Shown: positions 36,962 to 47,700 of the stretch, one piece after another | Position numbering within the stretch: the first letter of the stretch is position 1 | How the letters are laid out: each line of letters starts with the position of its first letter | Notes under the pieces: model-generated | Databases searched by the model: none | Seen by the model: the letters and a program-made list of their open reading frames with translations, nothing else | What the model was told of the DNA's origin: nothing | Program-made: the position numbers and the translations under genes | Origin: Amorphophallus konjac | Lineage: Eukaryota; Streptophyta; Magnoliopsida; Alismatales; Araceae | Direction: 5' to 3' | Length of the DNA: 64,000 bases | NCBI GenBank assembly: GCA_022559845.1 | Contig: CM040127.1 | Coordinates: forward strand, 36,790,708 to 36,854,707

Positions 36962-37650
36962 GCTGGTTTCATCATCGATATTGGGTTTATATCGATGCAA
37001 AGAAAGTGTTATAAGTTTCATCAGAATAGACAAAAGGTCTAAACTGGCAAGGTTTCATCATTGATCGGGCGAGGTGCCGGTCGACCAACAGCTGGTTTCA
37101 TCATCGATATTGGGTTTATATCGACGCAAAGAGAGTTTTATAAGTTTCATCAGAATAGACGAAAGGTCTAAACTGACAGGGTTTCATCATTGATCGGGCG
37201 AGGTGCCGGTCGATCAACAGCTGGTTTCATTATCGATATTGGGTTTATATCGACACAAGGAGAGTTTGTGTTTCATCAGAATAGACGAAAGGTCTAAACT
37301 GACAGGGTTTCATCATTGATCGGGCGAGGTGCCGGTCGATCAACAGTTAGTTTCATCATCGATATTAGGTTTATATCGATGCAAAGAAGAGTTTAAGTTT
37401 CATCAGAATAGACGAAAGGTCTAAATTGGCAGGGTTTCATCATTGATCGGGCGAGGTGCCAGTCGACCTACAGTTGGTTTCATCATCGATATTGGGTTTA
37501 TATCGACGCAAAGAGAGTTTTATAAGTTTCATCAGAATAGACGAAAGGTCTAAACTGGCAGGGTTTCATCATTGATCGGGCGAGGTGCCAGTCGACCAAC
37601 AGTTGGTTTCATCATCGATATTGGGTTTATATCGACGCAAAGAGAGTTTT
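36962..37650. repeat. 127-bp tandem array of Element 3, part 2
   Basis: About five well-conserved copies. The marker TTTCATCATTGATCGGGC starts at 37053, 37182, 37308, 37435 and 37564, giving periods of 129, 126, 127 and 129 bp. It is bounded on the left by the foldback element and on the right by the 13.9-kb CACTA. Confidence 0.93.
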
Positions 37651-37653
37651 ATA

Positions 37654-37905
37654 CACTACCAAAAAAAGCGGGATTTCAGACGGATATTTCAGATGGATAT
37701 TTTTCCGTCGTAAAATCCGTTTGTATTTGTGACGGATTAGTTTCCGTTACAAATTCCGTTGTTATTAACGACATACTATATTCCCTCTGAAGATCCGTCT
37801 ATAATTATAGACGGAATATATTCCGTCTTTATATCCGTCGTGATTTGAGACGGATATTCAGACGGAAATAATCCGTCTGAAATCCGTTACAAATATTCTT
37901 TACCT
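37654..37905. repeat. Left terminal and subterminal repeats of the CACTA
   Basis: The terminal repeat is followed by closely packed GACGGA and TCCGTC motifs in both orientations (CAGACGGATATTTCAGATGG, GTGACGGATTAG, AGACGGAATATATTCCGTC) over about 250 bp. Such motifs are the expected binding sites for the TNPA-type protein. Confidence 0.85.
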
Positions 37906-39110
37906 CCATCGAAACTTTCCCCCCTTCCCCCACGACGGAGCTTTCCCCCCTTCTTCCCCCCTTCCCCCGCGATCTCCGTCTCACTCCCACTCTCCCTCTC
38001 ACTCTCTTTCCACTATCTCCTTGCCAAGGAGAGACTGCCGGTGCCGTACTCGCCGTCGCGGCCAAAGCCGCCCTCGCCGTCGCGGCCAAAGCCGCCCTCG
38101 CCATCGTCGTCGAAGCCTTCCTCGTCGTCGTCGTCCCCGCAGAGCCCCCCTCACCGTTGCCGTTGAAGCCGTCCTCGTCGTTGCCATCGAAGCCGTCCTC
38201 GTTGTCGCCGCCAGTGTCGCGTTGTCGCCATCCTCCAAGCCATCCTCTCTGGTCTGGTAAGCCCCCTCCCTCACCCTCTCTCTGTAAAACTCTCCCTACC
38301 TGACGCGCCTCCACCATCGCCATTGTTGCATTTGTTGTTCCTTTTTTTTTAAAGCTTGGGGATCATCAGGGAGGGCGGGGGTTCTAGCCGATCCGGGAGG
38401 GGGAGGTTGGTCTGGCAGGGAGAGGGGTTCCAGCAGCGGTTTTCGGGAAGGAGGGTCAAGAGCGGAGGGGGCCGGGGGGTGCTCTGGCAGAGGGCGGTTC
38501 AGGCGCGCAGTGGGATCCGGCAGGGAGTCCAGGGTGGGGGCTGTGGGTTAGGAGGGTGGGGGGGTTCCGATGGGGGGTCTGGAGGAGGGTTTCGGTGGGT
38601 GAGGGGCTGCTCTGGGAGTGGGGATTTCAGGGAGGGGGTCTCCGGTGGGGGGTCCGGGGTGGGGGCTACTGGCTGGGAGGGTGCGAAGTTCCAGTGGGGG
38701 GGAGTCTAGGGGAGGAGGGTTCGATTGCGGTAGGTCCGAGGGGGGGCTGCTCTAGGAGTGGGGTGGTTCAGAGAGGGGGGATCCAACAGAGGGTCTGGGG
38801 TAGGGGCTCATCTCTGGGAGGGTGGGGGGTCCGGGGGAGGAGAGTTCAGGCGGATCTAGGGGGGCTACTCTGGGAGTGGGGGGTTAAGGGAGAGGTGCTA
38901 CAAGGGGTCCGGGGTGGGGACTGCTGGTTGGGAGGGTGTGGGGCCGCGAGCTCACCCGAATATTGCTAGAGGGAGAAAGGGGGTAGGGAGGGGTTGGGAT
39001 GACTTTTGGTCGAAGGGTGGGGGTGGGGGTGGGGGTGCAATATCACCGGAGCCACTCCGGCGTGTGGTGGGGGTCAGTGGGAAGAGACTGGGGAGGGGGG
39101 CTCCAATAAG
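37906..39110. other. Captured or expanded GC-rich and G-rich DNA inside the CACTA
   Basis: Positions 37910-38300 are C-rich with short tandem duplications (GCGGCCAAAGCCGCCCTCGC repeats near 38055-38105; TCGTCGTCGTCGTC nearby) and resemble the first exon of a plant gene, but no family was recognised. Positions 38360-39075 are strongly G-rich on the + strand with degenerate repeats of GGGTCCGGGGTGGGGGCT type. Open frames here follow composition. No intact gene is supported. Confidence 0.5.
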
Positions 39111-39114
39111 ATGG

Positions 39115-39440
39115 CATTGGCAGCCATCATGAGGGGGATCAATATGAATGCAGGGCTTAAGCAGAGCCCAAGTGGCAGCTGACAGCTTGCTATGTAAGAG
39201 AAGGTGAGTGGTTGACTCAATCTAAGCATTTGGACAGCATAAGTTTTTAGAACACAATGATATTCCACTCTGCTGGACTCTTCTATCAGTGGGTAAAATT
39301 CCATGGATGAGCTTCCATAGGAATAGAGAAACTTTGGGGGGAATGTAGGTAGACCAAATGAGAGAGTATGGAAAGGATTGATCAGTAACAGTTAAGTGCT
39401 TCCTCCATGAGCTGATAGTAAAATCTCTTGCTGCACCTCT
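39115..39440 (-). pseudogene. Captured LINE fragment (zf-RVT region) inside the CACTA
   Basis: Minus-strand translation includes [20 protein letters not shown], then YIPPKVSLFLWKLIHGILPT and CLCC-type spacing (SKNLCCPNA). This is the zinc-binding segment after the reverse transcriptase of plant LINEs (PPKVxxFxWxLxxxxLPT). A stop follows PNA. It ends next to the gypsy RNase H fragment, so two unrelated retroelement pieces were joined in the transposon. Confidence 0.75.
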
Positions 39441-39660
39441 GACCAGTCTTCTTAAGAAGGACAGTTATAGTTGGAGCCCATCTTCTCATCAAGCCTTCTT
39501 ACAGCTTAAAGAGGCTATGTCAACTGCCCCAGTTCTTGACTTGCCTGATTTTTCAGAAACTTTTGTAGTCGAGTGTGATGCTAGTGGAACTGGCATGGGA
39601 GCAGTTCTCATGCAAAAAGGTCGTCCTGCCATTCTTGAGGCCATAGATGCTCCACTGAGG
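39422..39660 (+). pseudogene. Captured Ty3/gypsy RNase H fragment inside the CACTA
   Basis: The + strand encodes [20 protein letters not shown] then [20 protein letters not shown] and [20 protein letters not shown]. This is the end of the RT thumb/connection and the start of RNase H of a plant gypsy element, with the catalytic Asp in ECDAS. It breaks off at GRPA (about 39632). It is a fragment only, about 75 residues. Confidence 0.85.
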
Positions 39661-40051
39661 CTGAAAGTGATCCCATTTGAACCTTGTCTTATGATGATAA
39701 GAAGATATAGAGAAATGGAATGACCACACATCTTAAGTAGTACATATATACAAAGATGTGGATAAATGCAAAGAAATCAGAATTCTCTATAGCAATAGGT
39801 AAATACCCAAAAAATTCATTTTGTGATTTAAAACTTTGTGGATTTTTATTGCATGTAAATATATTTTTAAATCTGATTTTAATAGAAATTTGATGTTAAT
39901 TTGACTAAAAAATGTAGATTGTTTAGCTTCGATGTTCTTCATTTGAAAAATTTTGTAATTTGGGTGTTATTTAATTTGATATGTCCATAATGATAATTGC
40001 GTTGTTATTTAATTTTATGTTATATAAATGCATGGGGTATTCCCTGTGAGC
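39661..40051 (+). other. Spacer and probable promoter region upstream of TNP2
   Basis: A/T-rich non-coding sequence. A TATA-like stretch (TTATATAAATG) at about 40020-40030 lies just before the first hairpin and about 600 bp upstream of the TNP2 start codon. The start of transcription is not known. Confidence 0.4.
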
Positions 40052-40490
40052 TGAGGTGCGTGGGTGCGACCTAACATTACACGCACCTCAGGAGAGCGCG
40101 TTAAAACCGTGTCAATGTGCCTTCCCGTTCAAGACTTTGGGTTTGATGTGTATGTTCTCATTTGTTTATGAGAATATATATATCTACCTCAAAGTCTTGA
40201 ATTGTCCCGTTTGGACAGTCTGTGAATGTTTGATCGCACTTAGGCAGTCATTTACTATATGTGTTTGTATGGTTTGTTGAGAATTTCGGTTGTGTCTCCT
40301 CACTCTTCTCTGATATACCATTATTGATTTTGAGTGTTTTCTTAACCACTTACTTGTAAGTGTTTAAGAAAATTTCAAAATCAATAAATATATTTGGTAT
40401 ATCGGAGAAGTGTGGGGAGATGATGCCGAAATTTTTAGCAAATCGTGCAGCACATATAGTAAGTGATTGTGCGATCAAACCTTCATGGAT
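40052..40490 (+). promoter_or_regulatory. Cluster of three foldback structures in the TNP2 leader
   Basis: (1) TGAGGTGCGTG at 40052-40062 pairs perfectly with CACGCACCTCA at 40080-40090. (2) TTCAAGACTTTG at 40128-40139 pairs perfectly with CAAAGTCTTGAA at 40190-40201, with an inner TTCTCAT / ATGAGAA stem. (3) A long imperfect inverted repeat has arms of about 130 bp, roughly 40228-40358 and 40360-40485, including TGATATACCA / TGGTATATCG and TTTGATCGCAC / GTGCGATCAAA. All lie between the TATA-like site and the TNP2 start codon, within the presumed leader or leader intron. Confidence 0.8.
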
Positions 40491-40637
40491 GGGTTAAAAA
40501 GTGATAATCTAATCAATATTCCTCTTCCAACTGCAAATGGTCTATGATGAACGATGTGAGGAAAGGGTCGGGTGTAATATTATGAGTAATGATTTGAAAG
40601 TTAGGATGTGTATTGTCATTTATTGGGTGCAGGCAAA

Positions 40638-43600
40638 ATGTCGACAGATCGTTCATGGATGTATCGTAGAATAGTTGACCGGGTGGTGTCAGATGACTTT
40701 AAGCTTGGGGTTGAGAGTTTCATTCAATTTGCATTGGGGAATCCAAATGCAGCAATAGATCGCGACGGTCACATTCGATGCCCTTGTTCAAGTTGTAGAA
40801 ACTTGAGGTGGTGTTCAACATGGGATGTGCAACATCATTTGTACACGAAAGGGTTCGTGGATGGTTATACGAATTGGACGTGTCATGGTGAGCAATTCTT
40901 GAGGTATGAGCCCGACAATATTGCAGGCACAAGTGGGTACGTGGATATGGTTGTAGATGCTGCTGGTCCTAGTTTTAATATTCACGATGAAGCGCCGAAT
41001 AAGACAGCCGGAAGATTTTATGAACTACTTAGGGATGCTGATGAGCCGCTGTGGGATGGTTGTGAAAATCACACTCGATTGTCTGCAGTGTCACAGTTGT
41101 TGAACTTGAAATCTGAATTTCACATCAGTGAGACTTGTTTTGACCGTCTCCTCCTCTTGATCAAGAGTATGTTGCCTCGAGACGAGAAGTTGCCAGAAAC
41201 TTTTTACCGTGCAAAAAAGATGGTCAATGACTTAGGACTTGGATATGTGAAAATAGATGCATGTCCGAATCATTGTATGTTATATTACAAAGATGATGCA
41301 GATAAGATATCATGTTCCATTTGTGGCCATGACAGATTCAAACCTAAGGGGGGGGGGGTCAATTCAAAGGCAAAAGATGTACCTTACAAGGCGTTGCGAT
41401 ACTTCCCTCTTGTGCCTAGGCTGCAGCGACTGTATATGTCCTCAAAGACGGCTCGGCATATGACATGGCACACCGAAAGAGTACGTCGTGCCGATGATAT
41501 AATCAGTCATCCTGCCGATGGTGAAGCTTGGACTCACTTTAGTCGTACTCATCTTGCCTTTTCAAGGGAGTCACGTAATGTTCGATTGGGTTTATGCACA
41601 GATGGCTTTAATCCATTCGGTGGTTCAGTGGCAGCTTATTCTTGTTGGCCAGTGTTCATGACACCGTACAACCTTCCGCCGCACATGTGCATGAAGCGAG
41701 AAAATCTGTTTTTGTCCCTAGTAATTCCTGGTCCAAAAAGTCCCGGAAAAAATTTGGACATATATCTCAGGCCGTTGATTGATGAGCTCAAATTTGTATG
41801 GACTGATGGAGTTGTTACTTATGATGCATATAGGAAGAAAAATTTTATTATGAAGGCTGCACTGATGTGGACAATAAGTGACTTCCCTGCATATGGAATG
41901 CTATCTGGTTGGAGCACACATGGGAGGCTAGCATGTCCTTACTGTATGGAAGATACCAAATCATTTGTATTGAAACATGGGGGGAAAAGCTGCTGGTTTG
42001 ATTGCCATCGGCGGTTGCTACCAAGTGACCATCCTTTTCGAAGGCAAAAAGACTCGTTTAAAAAAAATACTGTTGAAATGGATGAAGCTGACTTGCAACG
42101 GGTGTCGGGTCTACATATGGCGTCACGGGTGCACAATTTACCAGATGTAGTTCAATTATCTGGTAGCACACGGCAACTCCCTAATTTTGGAAAGGATCAC
42201 AACTGGGTCAAGAAAAGCATTTTTTGGGAATTACCTTATTGGTCAACTCTTCTTGTACGACACAATCTGGATGTCATGCATACCGAGAAGAATTTTTTTG
42301 ATAATGTGTTCAATACGATCATGAATGTTAAAGGGAAAACAAAGGACAACGCCAAAGCACGTATGGATTTAAAGATGCTTTGTAGACGTCCAGAACTGGA
42401 ACTACAAAGTGTCAATGGCAAAACTGTGCAGCCTAAAGCAACTTATGTGCTTCATGATACACAGATCAAGGAAGTATGCCAGTGGTTGAAACAACTGAGA
42501 TTCCCAGATGGATATGCATCCAACATAGCCCGTTGTGTGAATGTTAATGAGGGGAAAATATATGGTATGAAAAGTCACGACTGTCATGTGTTCATGGAGA
42601 GGCTACTGCCCATTGCATTTCGTGATTTGTTGCCAAAGCAGATATGGGGAGCACTAGCTGAGATGAGTCAATTTTTCAAGATTTTATGTGCATCTGAACT
42701 CAGACTTCGGGATGTACAAACTATCGAACAAGAAGTTGTCACAACCATTTGCAAGCTAGAGAAGATATTTCCTCCGGCATTCTTTGATTCGATGGAGCAC
42801 CTGGTCGTTCATTTGCCATATGAGGCTATCGTCGGAGGTCCAGTACAATTTCGATGGATGTATCCATTTGAGAGGTATGTGACAATTTTTGTTAACTTAT
42901 AAGTCGTCCATAGCCGCTACATATTGTTGCCATCTGACTTGTTGTTGTAGGTGCATGCATGAATTAAAAATGAAAGTTCGCAACAAGGCACAGGTGGAGG
43001 GTTCGATTGCTGAGGCATACATTCTTGAAGAAATTTTGAACTTCTGTTCTATGTACTTTGAGCCAGAGATTCAAACTCGTCGTACTCGACCTCCACGTAA
43101 TGATGATGGGGGAGTGGATGAATCGTCCGATCGGCTCTCCATATTTAAACATCCTGGACGTGCGTTCGGACGTTGCTTGACTCGCACGCTCGAAGATAGA
43201 GAGTTGCACGCCGCTGAGATATATATTCTTTTGAATTGCCTCGAGATTGAACCTTATGTTGAGTAAGATCTTAATTCACATTTCCAGCAACTCCATAAGT
43301 CTATACATCCTCAAAGTCTATACAACATTGACTTCACAAAGTCTATACATTGGCTTCCTCAAAGTCTATACATCCTCAAAGTCTATACATTGGCTTCCTC
43401 AAAGTCTATACATTCACTTCCTCAATGTCTATACATTGGCTTCCTCAAAGTCTATACATTCACTTCCTCAAAGTCTATACATTGGCTTCCTCAAAGTCTA
43501 TACAACATTGACTTCACAAAGTCTATACATTGGCTTCCTCAAAGTCTATACATCCTCAAAGTCTATACATTGGCTTCCTCAAAGTCTATACATCCTCAAA

Positions 43601-44669
43601 GTCTATACATTGGCTTCCTCAAAGTCTATACATTGGCTTCCTCAAAGTCTATACAACATTGACTTCACAAAGTCTATACATTGACTTTATCAAATTTTTT
43701 TAATCATTTTTTTTACGGGGTGCTACATTTATATTGCAGACAATTTGATTCAGAATTAGCTGAAAAATGTCCAAATATCCAGGATGTGGAGATTGAAAAA
43801 GAACGCGAGAAGTTTTTTTCCAAATGGCTAAGAAACCGAGTTAGTGTGAACTCTGAATATATATGTTTGTATTTACGTATGTTGAGGTAATTGTTATTAT
43901 TTTAACTACTCTAATTTGAATATAGGTTGAACAAAGTCTCATTACTGATCAAAGAGTACAACAGATAAGTTATGGCCCCTCGAACCAGACACGTGCCTAT
44001 CCGGGATATATTGTGAATGGATACAAATTTCATACAAGGGATTATGGGCGAAATAAGTCTACGATGAACAGCGGCGTATGTGTGAAGGGAAGTTTATACA
44101 ATGAAATGGAATTGGACTACTATGGTATTCTTGAAGAAGTCTTAGAACTTCAGTATTTGGGACAAGACAATCATGTATACATATTTAAGTGTCAATGGTT
44201 TGATCCTAATTCTGTTCTACATGACACAAATTATGGGATTGTCAATGTCAAGCATAGGTTTAAACTTAAGACCTATGAACCGTTCATTTTAGCCGCACAA
44301 GCCCAGCAAGTGTACTATTCAAGCTATCCATCATCCAAGAATAGAGATTGGTGGGCAGTTTGCAGGGTTAATTCAAAACTCTTTCCCACTTATGAGTTAA
44401 CTATGAGTGGAGATGTCTCAGAGGTTGCTCGTGCTGAATATTATCAATCAGACGAAGTTGGCGTTGTCGGTTCCTCTAGGTTTAATATGGACGAATCTGA
44501 TGAGCCACTGTCATTACGTACGCGAGATGGCGTGGAAGAAGTCGATCCGACGGAGCTAAATGTTGATGTTAGAGGGGAGGAAGAATCAGATGAAGACGAA
44601 GATTTTGAATCTCATGAGACTACTATGGATGACGAAGATGATGAAGTTGAGCTAGATATATCAACATGA
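40638..44669 (+). CDS. TNP2-type CACTA transposase, 4 coding exons, 1130 aa
   Basis: Exons 40638-42874, 42951-43262, 43740-43839 and 43926-44669 join with consistent phase and no stop. The ATG at 40638 is preferred because a good acceptor (GGGTGCAG) precedes it and the protein then opens MSTDRSWMYRR like its relatives. Order: transposase-associated N-terminal domain (about 5-95, with CPCSSCRN), TNP2 catalytic domain (about 300-570; LGLCTDGFNPFG with Asp near 322 and NLDVMHTEKNFFDN with Asp near 545), a DUF4218-type domain (about 650-780; DSMEHLVVHLPYEA, PFERCMHELK), and a DUF4216-type domain (about 940-1010; YYGILEEVLELQYLG). The tail is acidic (DEDEDFESHETTMDDEDDEV). This protein family cuts and joins CACTA ends. 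Intron 2 is filled by a short tandem array. No disabling change was seen. Confidence 0.9.
43292..43690 (+). repeat. Short tandem array filling TNP2 intron 2
   Basis: About seventeen copies of the core AAAGTCTATACA, alternating with spacers CTTCCTC, TTGGCTTCCTC or ACATTGACTTCAC, so periods alternate around 17, 23 and 25 bp. It lies wholly between the donor at 43263 and the acceptor at 43739. The open frame across it (rich in SLYIGFLKVYT) is intronic. Confidence 0.9.
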
Positions 44670-44794
44670 GGGAGGCATGTTTTGATAATTTAGTAAGAAG
44701 ATTCTTACTTTTAAGCATAATTTTAAATAACATTTGTCTAGCCTTATATAATTGTGGATTAATATGTATTAATTGTTTTGTTATTCATAAGGAA

Positions 44795-47700
44795 ATGGTG
44801 CGAGGAGGTCGTACTAGGGGTGGGAGGAGATCTAGCAGTGAGAGGGGCACTACTACCTCCTCGCTACCATCTTCTTCAGACACAGGTATATTTGATCAAT
44901 AAGTTAGCTATATAAATATTTTAATTATTTACAAACTTAAAAGAATTTATTTATAGGTGCAAGTGTCGGCTCACCACCACTTGTACATACGCCACCACCT
45001 CCCGCTACAGGTATGTATATTTTAATTTAAATTCTTGAACATTTGTTCTACTTATGAAAATAAGTTCTTGCAGGTCTCAGTGGCCTCCCACCTGTTGTGC
45101 ATACGCCACTCCCACCACCTCCCGCTGCAGGTATGTATATTTTAATTATATGTTCGCAATATTTGTATCACTCCACATGACAATAAATTCTTGCAGGTCT
45201 CAGTGGCAAAAAGACTCGAGGATCATGTATGTATATTTTAATTTAAATTCTTCAATATTTGTTCTACTTATGACAATAAATTCTTGCAGGTCTCAGTGGC
45301 CTCCCACCTGTTGTGCATAGGCCACCCCCACCACCTCCCGCTGCAGGTATGTATATTTTAATTATATGTTCGCATTATATGTATCACTCCACATGACAAT
45401 AAATTCTTGCAGGTCTCAGTGGCCTCCCACCTGTTGTGCATACGCCACCCCCACCACCTTCCGCTGCAGGTATGTATATTTTAATTATATGTTCGCAGTA
45501 TATGTATCACTCCACATGACAATAAATTCTTGCAGGTCTCAGTGGCCTCCCACCTGTTGTGCATACGCCACCCCCACCACCTCCCGCTGCAGGTATGTAT
45601 ATTTTAATTATATGTTCGCAGTATATGTATCACTCCACATGATAATAAATTCTTGCAGGTCTCAGTGGCCTCCCACCTGTTGTGCATACGCCACCCCCAC
45701 CACCTCCTGCTGCAGGTATGTATATTTTAATTATATGTTCGCAGTATATGTATCACTCCACATGACAATAAATTCTTACAGGTCTCAGTGCCCTCCCACC
45801 TGTTGTGCATACGCCACCCCCACCACCTTCCGCTGCAGGTATGTATATTTTAATTATATGTTCGCATTATATGTATCACTCCACATGACAATAAATTCTT
45901 GCAGGTCTCAGTGCCCTCCCACCTGTTATGCATACGCCACCCCCACCACCTCCCGCTGCAAGTATGTATATTTTAATTATATGTTCGCAGTATATGTATC
46001 ACTCCACATGACAATAAATTCTTGCAGGTCTCAGTGGCCTCCCACCTGTTGTGCATACGCCACCCCCACCACCTCCCGCTGCAGGTATGTATATTTTAAT
46101 TATATGTTCGCATTATATGTATCACTCCACATGACAATAAATTCTTGCAGGTCTCAGTGCCCTCCCACCACCTCCCACTTGTACAGGGCACACCCCCACC
46201 AGTCAGCCCCTCGACGATGTCGGCAGTTGTCACGAGGGAGGCACGACCCATGATAGACGTCGCCCGTGTTGGGTATCCGGGTAAATCTATAAGGTTATAT
46301 TACATTAATTAGCCCTCAACTGTCTAATATGAATATTTTGACATTTGCAATTGCAGTATGAAATTTGAACCCCACAGCGCTGTCCATCATTCCACCGAAC
46401 TCATGTTGGCACATGTGCCCGGGGCAGCTTCCACTTTCAGAGATTTTCCGATGTCCGTCCGCGATTCATTGTACAACATGTTCTTAGTAAGTAATTACGT
46501 CATTTAATTCAAGTATTTCCCAAAGTCAATTTACAACTTTATACTAAGTGTGAAAAGCAATTGATTTACAGCGGTCTTTTCAATTCACATGTGGACATGA
46601 CGCGGCGAGATGTCGTCGTGCCTGGGAGTCTACTATGCTCTCAAGTTACAAGAGGAAAATACATGAGGCCCGAGCACACGCTAAAAAATTGAGTGGGGGG
46701 AGTGAAGACCGACAATTGTGGAAGGCGCATCGCCCTCTATGGATGAGGCAGGAGGATTGGGAGATATCTTGTGACCATTTTGCCGACCCCAAGTGGATAG
46801 AAAAGTCCGAAAAAGCCAAAGCAAACAGGGCGTCAAAACCAGGTTCAAATTTGCATACGAGTGGGTCCATCTCTTATGCGGCTCATAAACAAAAATTGGT
46901 AAGTAATATACCAATTTATCTTCTTACAATTTATCCCAATATTTGACTTTTTTTTACTATGAATTGTATAACAGGCTGTGGAGCTTAATCGACCTCCGTC
47001 GTTCCTCGAGGTGTTCGACAGAACACACAAAAAGAAGGGGACTAATGATTTTGTGAGTGACACAGCTAAGTCAGCAGCGGTAAGTTTATCTACATATGTA
47101 ACTTGTACCGTTCATTTAAATCGGCATGTAATTCATATGAAATTGACTAGTTATTTTATTCAATTTGTAGGAAACATATAGCAAAGCAGTGACAGAGAAG
47201 TACGGGGAGGGAGACACGCAGCAGCCGGAGTTCGATCCGGTGGAGTGGGTGGCAGCAGCTGGCGTACCGAAGAAAGGCCGACTATATGGTTTTGGGGAGA
47301 GCCTAGACGCAAGCGCGGTGACATCAGCGTGTGCGAGTTCTAGCTATACTTCTTCCAGTGGCAGTGCCTTCACTATACCTTCCGTTGCCCCCAGCGCTTC
47401 TGCCAACGACATGATGGACATGGTCCGATCGCAGATTTCTGATATGCAGCGGCAGCAGCAGCATTTCCAGCAAGAGATCTCTAGCCAAGTGTCAGTATTC
47501 TTGCAGGCAATTAGTGGCCTCCTCTCCCAGAGCGGAATGGTCCCTCAGAAATCAACCACCACCACAGCACAGCCCGCACAGGTGAGTGTTTACTATGTTT
47601 TTATTTTGATGGAATTACTCAATTATGTTCATTATTAATTTTAAAACTCATTTACTTCAGAAGAATTGAGAAAATCTGGGGGCCGGGGGTCTAAAATTGG

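Noticed and set aside
43247..43684. 145-codon frame of SLYIGFLKVYT repeats
   Set aside because: Falls wholly inside TNP2 intron 2; splicing across it restores the expected DUF4218-to-DUF4216 order of the transposase.
45366..46253. 295-codon frame with repeated MTINSCRSQWPPTCCAYATP
   Set aside because: It reads through exon-intron units in the wrong phase. The spliced phase-1 reading gives Pro-rich modules and leads into the Transposase_24 domain.
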